DNA from: VBAU01 sp036005185
GTDB lineage: Bacteria; Bacteroidota; Bacteroidia; Chitinophagales; Chitinophagaceae
Direction of reading: 5' to 3'
DNA: 64,000 bases
NCBI GenBank assembly: GCA_036005185.1
Contig: DASYQS010000052.1
Location: 24,922-88,921, forward strand
Shown: piece after piece, positions 59,101-64,000 of the stretch
Position numbering within the stretch: the first letter of the stretch is position 1
Layout: each line of letters begins with the position of its first letter
Made by a program: the position numbers and the translations under genes
Notes under the pieces: model-generated
What the model was told of the DNA's origin: nothing
Database searches by the model: none
The model's input: the letters and a program-made list of their open reading frames with translations, nothing else

Positions 59101-59453
59101 ACAATGCTCTTGTTTTGAACAGCGAAGTTCGCATGCCCGTGTTTTCAACACTGTTAAACAAACCCATCAACAATGCATTTCTCCGTAATTTTCAATTGGT
59201 GCAGTTCATTGATCTAGGTACTGCATGGAATGGCAAGTTTGACAAAATTGAAAGACCTTCAGTAGTTTACGGTGAAGCTCCTTTAACTGTGAATATAAAA
59301 GCAGGTGGCATTGGTCCTTTTGTAGGTGGTTATGGGTTTGGCGCTCGCAGCACTTTGCTTGGATACTTCGTTCGTTGTGATGCAGCCTGGGAAATGAACG
59401 TTTTCTTCAAAGGCAAGCCGATGATCTATGTGGCGCTGGGTATGGACTTCTGA
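56115..59453 (+). CDS. Large surface protein: peptidase-MA-like domain, TolB-like propeller, Omp85-like barrel
   Basis: 1112 aa. Signal peptide 1-20. Residues ~35-290 resemble peptidase-MA/gluzincin domains: LPKWLTDGYIEYAAEHW near 165 is the second-helix region. The HExxH expected near 137-147 reads RQGIARVLVEN, so zinc catalysis looks lost. Residues ~300-530 form a TolB-like propeller (for example IIYSSNRPNAQ near 455). A charged linker rich in Gln/Lys/Glu follows (~620-700). Then an Omp85/BamA-like surface-antigen barrel to the end: GGVDGWIAPKFN, GIGPFVGGYGFGARSTLLG, terminal Phe. Probably outer-membrane embedded. Role unknown. Confidence 0.82.
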   Translation: MKKIISSVLSLAILITTQAQVSAVEFGKNRVQYQKFKWRYYQTENFNTYFSQDGLELGKYVAQVAENELPAIEEFVEYGLQRRANLVVYNNFDEYRQSNIGLGIDWQTTGGVTKLVNNKTIVYFSGNHDSLRLQIRQGIARVLVENILFGDDLGEFAANQALLDLPKWLTDGYIEYAAEHWSAKLDDDLKSALLSGDYTNFYQFAYERPTLAGHAFWHYIGDKYGVNKTTYMLYLSRIYRNLNSASQKVTKKKFKQVLQDFMTDESQKYYKDIRGRRNVPKGQLSVTKEIGKRDYIRFNANPQPRSFTYAYVEFKQGQYRVVLMENFLNRKVLLKYGVRSYENEQNPNYPILAWDGKGTRLACIYWAEGKVRLFVYDVVNRIKVVKDQVLHQFNQVQDMKYMLDANTLILSAVKSGQSDIFVYKIDKETVQQITNDVYDDLDASFVAFPSKTGIIYSSNRPNAQAASSSDSMPAKHFNIFMVDNWNQSEFKQISQLTDVKFGNARYPSQYNTAHFTFVSDENGINNRYAGFFKTERAGLDTLVFIGDEVLRNPEPKEVDSLLKEWNKGDIDSVGFVSVTHDSSYVFPLSNYQSSLLETRTAGDNSLVSEVVRQGDFKFLYRLRVDENTLRRRNITTKPTEYVKRLMEQQRLETGKAELEQPQKADSSKKNQDFFQTEFENEKKDSSQLGKVVNGEEIVKPEPILKKAKIFEYRPPKYFVDYAVTGFNNSVYGTRYQPYAGGTGPIQLSNGDDFNGLIRMGTSDLFEDVKFMGGFRLATSNLSDYDVLFSVMNYRKRLDWGAMVYRSNEEVNLGGGYPGLLRSNLFLVNLQYPFDRVRSIRAKIGPRFDQIIVKGVDQASLEAPNFKRTYGQLDLEYVYDNTINPTLNIWKGLRYKAYFDWFTQISDVSTTEGRFLLNAGFDARHYLPIYRNVIWAVRGAGDFSWGSQKVIYYLGGVDGWIAPKFNNGIKPDPDVDYAYQSLALNMRGFKQNVANGNNALVLNSEVRMPVFSTLLNKPINNAFLRNFQLVQFIDLGTAWNGKFDKIERPSVVYGEAPLTVNIKAGGIGPFVGGYGFGARSTLLGYFVRCDAAWEMNVFFKGKPMIYVALGMDF

Positions 59454-59492
59454 CAGAAGATTACTTAGATCAATTTGATTAAAATGGAATAC

Positions 59493-59524
59493 AAACCTCT
59501 TCTCTATGTTGAGAGGTTTTTTAT
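59493..59524 (+). terminator. Intrinsic terminator of the large surface-protein gene
   Basis: AAACCTCT / AGAGGTTT stem, 11-base loop, then a T run; 40 bases after the stop. Confidence 0.8.
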
Positions 59525-59547
59525 TATGTTACCAGCCTTGATAATTC

Positions 59548-59567
59548 CCTGCCTGACGGCAGACAGG
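59548..59567. repeat. CCTGCCTG..CAGGCAGG palindrome, copy 4
   Basis: CCTGCCTGACGGCAGACAGG; arms with one mismatch. Confidence 0.75.
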
Positions 59568-59591
59568 TACTTAGCATTTGTTGCAGTTTAT

Positions 59592-59609
59592 CCGGAGCTT
59601 GTCGAAGGA
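59592..59609. repeat. GAGCTTGTCGAAGG repeat
   Basis: CCGGAGCTTGTCGAAGGA-type word, a near-palindrome that I recognise as a widespread bacterial repeat; single copy here. Confidence 0.6.
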
Positions 59610-59662
59610 CCTCTTGTACGTTCCTTTCTCTACTCAGCTTTTAACCACATAGACATATAAGA

Positions 59663-59700
59663 CCACATAGGCTCACATAGAATTTATGTGACCTATGTGG
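59663..59700. repeat. CACATAGG hairpin repeat
   Basis: CCACATAGG (59663-59671) and CCTATGTGG (59692-59700) form perfect arms, with TCACATA / TATGTGA continuing the stem inside. Related words at 14379-14453. Confidence 0.75.
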
Positions 59701-59712
59701 TTCATTTAAAAT

Positions 59713-59740
59713 AAAGCCCCTCATTGCTGAGAGGCTTTTG
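59713..59740. terminator. Terminator between convergent genes
   Basis: AAAGCC(c)CTC / GAG(a)GGCTTT stem with ATTGCT loop and TTTT on the plus side; minus side also T-rich, so it may serve the DUF1361 operon. Confidence 0.65.
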
Positions 59741-59742
59741 TT

Positions 59743-59761
59743 CCTGCCTACAACAGGCAGG
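59743..59761. repeat. CCTGCCTG..CAGGCAGG palindrome, copy 5
   Basis: CCTGCCTACAACAGGCAGG; 11 bases downstream of the DUF1361 stop. Confidence 0.75.
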
Positions 59762-59772
59762 AAAACCAACAA

Positions 59773-60462
59773 TCAACCATTTTTAAATGTTTCACTAAGT
59801 TTTTTAATTGTGTAATAAATGATGATCATAAAAAAAGCAAAGCAAAAACTCATAGCCCAGGCATACCGGTAATCATAAGGATTAAAGACCATATCAGAAA
59901 TTTCCGACAGTAATGAAAAAGGATTAGCGATAATGTCCCAGCTGTTAAAACGCAGAAACCTTCCGATATAAATACCAAAGGCATTCAGCCACATCACCAT
60001 GCAAACAACCAAGCCCGATATAAGTTTTCCTTTCGCCTTTTTCAGCAATATTTCCATTTCCCGAATAGAAATAACACCGAATAAAATTCCATTCCATGCA
60101 AAGGAAAGTATCAGCGTAAGGTCAAACCAAGGATGCCCGTTTTCCATATTTTGCAAATGAAAAAGATCAGTAAGAATGTAAAAGGAATTCGGCATGAATA
60201 AAATCCAAATAAAAATCAGAAAAGCAAGCTTCGTTCTGCTCTTCATTACTTCGGTATGCCTGCTTAACCATGTTGATATGTGAAAAGGTATATAAGCAAG
60301 GAAAAGGTTCCAGGCAAGAAAGATATAACTTATCCGGCCAGATGTAATAAGTCTCAGCAGCAATAATATAATGCTGAATGCCGAAGAGATCAGCAACCAA
60401 TGCCGGATAGTAAATACTTCAGGCATTTTCTTCATCATCATCTGCAGGAAAAATTTTTTCAT
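59773..60462 (-). CDS. DUF1361 membrane protein
   Basis: 229 aa with about seven helices. FLAWNLFLAYIPFHISTWL, FIWILFMPNSFYILTDLFHL and NAFGIYIGRFLRFNSWDIIA are typical of DUF1361. Function unknown. Start ATG overlaps the dgkA stop by four bases (ATGA), so translationally coupled; last gene of the leftward creD-dgkA-DUF1361 operon. Confidence 0.9.
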   Translation of the reverse strand: MKKFFLQMMMKKMPEVFTIRHWLLISSAFSIILLLLRLITSGRISYIFLAWNLFLAYIPFHISTWLSRHTEVMKSRTKLAFLIFIWILFMPNSFYILTDLFHLQNMENGHPWFDLTLILSFAWNGILFGVISIREMEILLKKAKGKLISGLVVCMVMWLNAFGIYIGRFLRFNSWDIIANPFSLLSEISDMVFNPYDYRYAWAMSFCFAFFMIIIYYTIKKLSETFKNG

Positions 60463-60857
60463 GATAAAAGCTTAGGAAGAAAAATAATAGCGCCGGTAAA
60501 AAAAGCAGCTACAGCAGATAGCAGCACTGCCGCTGCAGAAACATCCTTTATGAATTTTATTCGCGGGTCGAAATCCTTTGAAACCACATCTGCCAATTTT
60601 TCAATAGCTGTATTAAATAATTCGGCCGCCCACACAAAACCAGTTGCAAGTATAAGAGCAATGACTTCGCTTTTATTGACATCAAATAATACTGCACCAC
60701 TGAATGCCAGCAATGTCATTAGCAAATGAATAAGGGCGTTATGCTGAGTTATAAAAAAACTATTTAACCCTTCAAATGCATAGCGAAAGCTTCTTAGCCT
60801 TGCTTTTATTGAAAAAGAATCGCGCTGTTCATTTCTTATTATTATCTCTTTTTTCAT
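60459..60857 (-). CDS. dgkA: Diacylglycerol/undecaprenol kinase
   Basis: Small three-helix membrane kinase, 132 aa: SFRYAFEGLNSFFITQHNALIHL near residue 22 and the catalytic FVWAAELFNTAIEKLADVV near 74. The EKLAD segment and the first-half Glu are the family residues. Recycles lipid diacylglycerol or phosphorylates undecaprenol; in Gram-positive-like forms the latter. Which substrate applies here is open. Between creD and DUF1361 in one operon. Confidence 0.94.
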   Translation of the reverse strand: MKKEIIIRNEQRDSFSIKARLRSFRYAFEGLNSFFITQHNALIHLLMTLLAFSGAVLFDVNKSEVIALILATGFVWAAELFNTAIEKLADVVSKDFDPRIKFIKDVSAAAVLLSAVAAFFTGAIIFLPKLLS

Positions 60858-60874
60858 TTTTTACTTTTTAAAAT

Positions 60875-62176
60875 TTACCACTGCATTTTTTTTGAGTAAT
60901 ACATAACTACGGCCAAAGTCAAGAATAATCCAACGCTTCCGAGTAACAAAGCATAATCCTGCAATTGCAGAATAGTAAACACATAAGAATATAGCAACAC
61001 CAGAACAAAAGATAAAAGCATTGAAAGCCTCATTGAATTCAGCAATCCTTTTACAAACCAGGCTATAAGACCTACCGTGGCTAAAGCCGCTACAGCATAG
61101 GCGCCATTAAAACCTATGTATTCAGAAAATGATAATAGCAGCGTATAAAATAGTATCAATGCAAAACCAATCAATGCATATTGTATCGGATGAACTGATC
61201 TGCGATTATTTGTTTCAATCAGAAAGAAAGCTGTAAAAGTCAGCAGAATACAGAGTATTGCATACTTCACCGATCGCAGGGTTTTTTGATACCCGTTTAT
61301 AGGAATGAAAAGATCGGTGCCAAAAGAAGCAGAGCTAAGGTCATAATTATCATCCTTCCAGGCTTGCGGAAAATTTCTTGTGTGCGAAAGGCTTTTCCAT
61401 TTTGCTGTAAAGCCAGCTTTTGAAATAGAGGAAGTATCAGGTAATTGATTACCCGTAAAACTTGGATCAGGCCATGTTGATTGCATCTGAACAGTAGTTT
61501 GTTTACCCACTGGTGAAAAAAGTAGTTGTTGTGATCCGTTGATATTGATTTGTCCGGAAAATTTAATAGTTGCTGATGCTTGGTCGGGATTGATTGTTAC
61601 GGGTGACACAAAGCAATTTCTAAAAGCTGCATTGTTTACATTCGACGGACTGAAGGATAAAATACTATCATTCCAGCTCATTTTTAACTCATCTTTTAAA
61701 CCCTTCGCATCGGTAATCCCTAAACAGATATAAGCTTCGCTCCAGACTATATCGGCAGGCGTGAGTTTTAATTTCTCAACTGGCAGAGGAGAGAAATTTC
61801 CGCTAAGTTGAATGACCGAAGAATAAAGCATAACTTGATAAATTCCACGATATTTCTTTATTGGAGTTATACTTGATGTTATCGTTAGCTGGTCGGGTAA
61901 AAAATAAGCCAAGGATTTTATTATGATCGGCCTGCCGTTATTATCTGTTGACTGTTTCGTATAAGGAAGGACCAACACCGGCCCTGTAATATTTTGTCGA
62001 TCGGCCCACTTGCCGCTCACCTCGGCAAATGCTTCACGCTGACGTGACTCTCTTTCCTGGATAAGATTTTGTACAAAATAAGCAGGGATTAATAGTAATA
62101 AGGCAAACACGCCGATGATCAATCCTTTAATGATCGGTTTGCTTTTTTGCCAAAGATTGTTTGCTACTGTTTCCAT
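60875..62176 (-). CDS. creD: Cell envelope integrity protein CreD
   Basis: 433-aa inner-membrane protein: one N-terminal helix (PIIKGLIIGVFALLLLIPAY), a periplasmic beta domain to residue ~300 and about six C-terminal helices. RREAF-type region after helix 1 and YQKTLRSVKYAILCILLTFTAFF near 292 match CreD. Induced by envelope stress in other bacteria; molecular role unknown. Downstream of a winged-helix regulator and a small membrane protein, as in related genomes. Confidence 0.94.
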   Translation of the reverse strand: METVANNLWQKSKPIIKGLIIGVFALLLLIPAYFVQNLIQERESRQREAFAEVSGKWADRQNITGPVLVLPYTKQSTDNNGRPIIIKSLAYFLPDQLTITSSITPIKKYRGIYQVMLYSSVIQLSGNFSPLPVEKLKLTPADIVWSEAYICLGITDAKGLKDELKMSWNDSILSFSPSNVNNAAFRNCFVSPVTINPDQASATIKFSGQININGSQQLLFSPVGKQTTVQMQSTWPDPSFTGNQLPDTSSISKAGFTAKWKSLSHTRNFPQAWKDDNYDLSSASFGTDLFIPINGYQKTLRSVKYAILCILLTFTAFFLIETNNRRSVHPIQYALIGFALILFYTLLLSFSEYIGFNGAYAVAALATVGLIAWFVKGLLNSMRLSMLLSFVLVLLYSYVFTILQLQDYALLLGSVGLFLTLAVVMYYSKKMQW

Positions 62177-62237
62177 TTTTTAAAAGTTTTATTTTTTTCT
62201 GAACTAAATTATTTTTTCAATTTTCCATTTACATCAC

Positions 62238-62771
62238 TCATTGAGTAATTAATTTGTTGAACTCATCAAATTGCTTTTCAACTTTATTTTCTAACCTTTC
62301 TATTTGCTGTATCTTATTATAGCAAACGCCTAATGGTATCAAGCCAAAAATGCCAAACGAGCAGTCGGCTAACCGCCACCAAAATGGTATATGCCTGAAT
62401 TGGCCAGCAATGAGAGCGAATGGAATGATAAGCACACATGAAATGGCTCCAAACTCTATTACCCATTTATTTTTTATAGGATCATTATATGGTCCAATAA
62501 AAGCAATGGCTATAACAATATGAGCAAAGGCCAGCCAGTCGTAACCATAAAATAAATACGGATAGTTGTGCATGGTGTTTTTTATGGCGTGATAAACTTC
62601 ATTCAGCCAACTGCCGACAAAAGAGTCTTCATCAAAAAATTTTGTTGCTATGGATAATTCCCACTCGGCAGGCATGGCAGTAATGCCACTAACAACCAGT
62701 ATAGCTATAAAGAAAACCAACCAGTGCCTGATAGCTTGTTTATCTTTTTCTATTTGGAAAGTACTTTGCAT
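62238..62771 (-). CDS. Hypothetical four-helix membrane protein
   Basis: 177 aa with four membrane segments (WLVFFIAILVVSGITAMP, AHIVIAIAFIGPY, ISCVLIIPFALIAGQF and CSFGIFGLIPLGVCYN) and a C-terminal coiled coil (IQQIERLENKVEKQFDEF). Family name not recalled. Lies between the winged-helix regulator and creD with ~60-base gaps, so probably the same regulon. No catalytic motif. Confidence 0.8.
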   Translation of the reverse strand: MQSTFQIEKDKQAIRHWLVFFIAILVVSGITAMPAEWELSIATKFFDEDSFVGSWLNEVYHAIKNTMHNYPYLFYGYDWLAFAHIVIAIAFIGPYNDPIKNKWVIEFGAISCVLIIPFALIAGQFRHIPFWWRLADCSFGIFGLIPLGVCYNKIQQIERLENKVEKQFDEFNKLITQ

Positions 62772-62795
62772 TTCAAAGTGATTAGATAAAAAAAT

Positions 62796-63095
62796 TTATT
62801 TTACTCCTTTGATCATATTTTCCAATGCCGCGATATGATCTGAAAAAGCTTTTTCCCCCGCTTTCGTAACTGAATAAGTCGTATTTGTTTTTTTCCCGAT
62901 AAACCCTTTATGAACTTTGATGTATCCATTATCTTCCAGATTTACTAAGTGTGTGGCCAGGTTTCCATCCGTTACTTCCAGCATTTGTTTCAGATCATTA
63001 AAATTTACTTCCTCATTCACCATGAGTATGCTCATAACACCCAAGCGAATGCGGTTATCAAAAATTTTATTTAAGCCAGTTATCGGATTCTTCAT
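62796..63095 (-). CDS. Winged-helix transcriptional regulator (MarR-like/HTH_27)
   Basis: 99-aa single-domain DNA-binding protein: LNKIFDNRIRLGVMSILMV, NFNDLKQMLEVTDGNLATHLVNLEDNGYI (recognition helix) and GKKTNTTYSVTKAGEKAF (wing). This compact group is often found beside creD in Bacteroidota, and it is the likely regulator of the downstream membrane protein-creD-dgkA-DUF1361 genes. Start ATG at 63095. Confidence 0.92.
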   Translation of the reverse strand: MKNPITGLNKIFDNRIRLGVMSILMVNEEVNFNDLKQMLEVTDGNLATHLVNLEDNGYIKVHKGFIGKKTNTTYSVTKAGEKAFSDHIAALENMIKGVK

Positions 63096-63106
63096 AAATC
63101 CCCATT

Positions 63107-63121
63107 CCGCCTAAGGCGGAG
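63107..63121. repeat. TCCGCCTAAGGCGGA palindrome
   Basis: 7-bp arms TCCGCCT / AGGCGGA in the gap upstream of the winged-helix gene; widely dispersed in this phylum, single copy here. Confidence 0.65.
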
Positions 63122-63290
63122 TTTTTATACACTCCGTTTAAAAAGTGTTTTTTAATAAATCGATCATTAGAAGTCAAAGAGTGTGACACTTAGATTCATT
63201 TGGCAGAAACCACAGAAACTCAATTAGTGAATCAAATTGTCACAATGTCAACTTATAAACAAAGAGCAAAAAAAAAGATAACCCAACCAA

Positions 63291-63318
63291 GTTTCCCCTT
63301 TAGGGGGTCAGGGGGTTA
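63291..63318. repeat. CCCCTTTAGGGGG-type repeat overlapping a stop codon
   Basis: TTTCCCCTTTAGGGGG followed by TCAGGGGGTTA: known style of Bacteroidota repeat. It ends on the stop codon of the downstream-facing membrane gene (63316-63318). Confidence 0.75.
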
Positions 63319-63984
63319 ACTTTTCTCATACTTCCACCACATGATGATGCCATAAACAATATGCAGCACACCAAAACCAATTGCCCAGAAATACAAGCCT
63401 GAATGAATGAATTGAGTATTGATTAAACCCAAAATAATTTCCAGATACCCTAAATAACGAATATCACTCAACGTGTATTTGCTCCCGTTCACCAATGCAA
63501 GCCCATAAAAAATAAGACAAGCGGGAGCAACAAAATGCCATTCACTATATTGAAGCATTGCCAGCACAAAAAGCCCGCCTGCAATTAATGGAATCAAAAC
63601 GTTCCACATCAATTTTCTTGCGGTAAGATCCCAAATGGGTAAGTGATTTTGCCTTGCCCTTCGCCAGGTAAAAACAAAGGCAAGGATCAATGCCACAGCC
63701 AAAACTATAGCCGCAAGGAGCAGAAGTTTGATTTTTAGCTCAACGAAACTTCGCTCTGTATAACCACTTCCATAGTTATAGTCATAATAATAATTATCAA
63801 GAATGTTATAGGCAAGATAAGCCCCCGTTAAAGCGCAAAGTCCGGCTGCAATGCCGCTTAAGCCACTGAGAGAAATAAATCTTGAAGATCGCTCCATGAT
63901 ACGTTTTATATCACTGATCTCCTGCAAGGTGTCTGTCCGTCCGGATGATTCGGATGGATGAGATTGTTGGTTCTGTTCGCTCAT
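63316..63984 (-). CDS. Hypothetical membrane protein
   Basis: 222 aa from ATG at 63984 (MSEQNQQSHPSES). Soluble N-terminal helix (DTLQEISDIKRIMERSSRFIS) then six or so membrane segments, with a Tyr-rich loop (DNYYYDYNYGSGYTE) between the first two. Family not named. It precedes the winged-helix/creD operon in the same direction, ~220 bases upstream. Close to the window edge but complete. Confidence 0.82.
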   Translation of the reverse strand: MSEQNQQSHPSESSGRTDTLQEISDIKRIMERSSRFISLSGLSGIAAGLCALTGAYLAYNILDNYYYDYNYGSGYTERSFVELKIKLLLLAAIVLAVALILAFVFTWRRARQNHLPIWDLTARKLMWNVLIPLIAGGLFVLAMLQYSEWHFVAPACLIFYGLALVNGSKYTLSDIRYLGYLEIILGLINTQFIHSGLYFWAIGFGVLHIVYGIIMWWKYEKS

Positions 63985-64000
63985 AAAAAGCACTTTGTAA

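Larger units (their letters stand above)
59454..59772. other. 319-base repeat-filled intergenic region
   Basis: Between the convergent barrel-protein and DUF1361 genes. In order it holds an intrinsic terminator, a CCTGCCTG palindrome, a GAGCTTGTCGAAGG-type repeat, a CACATAGG hairpin, a second terminator and a second CCTGCCTG palindrome. A 61-codon open frame over it is an artefact of the repeats. Confidence 0.8.

Noticed and set aside
59475..59660. 61-codon open frame
   Set aside because: Runs through a terminator, a palindrome and a GAGCTTGTCGAAGG repeat; the peptide YPELVEGP is a typical translated-repeat artefact.
1..64000. tRNA, rRNA, CRISPR arrays, prophage genes, transposases or integrases
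   Set aside because: Looked for conserved tRNA arms, evenly spaced identical repeats and recombinase motifs; none found. The repeats present are irregular and have no spacers of constant length.

Overview
The window looks like a chromosomal segment of a Bacteroidota bacterium, most likely from the Chitinophagales. The DNA is AT-rich and the primary sigma factor is of the short (about 290 aa) Bacteroidota type. Promoters match the phylum pattern TTTG, about 19 bases, TAnnTTTG (clearest before rpsP and rpoD). Shine-Dalgarno sites are mostly weak. Several families are typical of the phylum (DUF6089, DUF3943, DUF1361, GxxExxY, Thermus-like NADP-isocitrate dehydrogenase, thick-barrel OMPs). There is no phage, CRISPR array, rRNA or tRNA gene that I can see.

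Layout. 0-9.2 kb: assimilatory sulfate reduction (partial siroheme sulfite reductase, SUMT for siroheme, CysN, CysD, Fe-S APS reductase CysH, 1-Cys peroxiredoxin). Upstream lie an Rrf2 regulator, OsmC, a CDF metal exporter and an LptF/LptG permease. A promoter with an inverted repeat over its -33 box sits between rrf2 and the peroxiredoxin gene. 9.2-20.8 kb: core genes (rpoD, ffh, a MurC/Mpl-like ligase, rpsP, rimM, dinB, an M20 peptidase, an S4 protein) mixed with small unknowns. 20.8-27.8 kb: an ABC exporter, then a sugar module (TIM-barrel isomerase, two Gfo/Idh/MocA oxidoreductases, an NHS-type MFS transporter). 27.8-31 kb: a leftward amino-acid group (ornithine cyclodeaminase-like, threonine dehydratase-like, nucleoside deaminase) with a gluconokinase upstream. 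31-45 kb: membrane and surface proteins, an FAD monooxygenase next to an AraC regulator, icd, apaG, a desaturase, thrC, and a divergent XRE/unknown gene pair. 45-56 kb: glyS, YihY, MazG, a GxxExxY protein, dtd, arfB, a di-haem peroxidase, a flippase, PAP2, HXXEE and MBL proteins. 56-64 kb: an 1112-aa propeller plus Omp85-like barrel protein, then a leftward creD, dgkA, DUF1361 envelope operon with its winged-helix regulator.

The most unusual layer is the repeats. At least ten short families, many palindromic, fill gene boundaries. Some supply or abut start codons (rimM, the MurC-like ligase, the GxxExxY gene), and two are read in frame inside essential or housekeeping proteins (GlyRS and SUMT N-termini). 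One family occupies every gene boundary from 49.1 to 50.6 kb and brackets the GxxExxY nuclease-like gene. Two genes are broken: a secreted protein at 40.4-40.8 kb (one frameshift) and a small membrane protein at 48.04-48.33 kb (one frameshift plus an in-frame TAG).

All calls rest on reading the sequence and on family knowledge. No database search was run.
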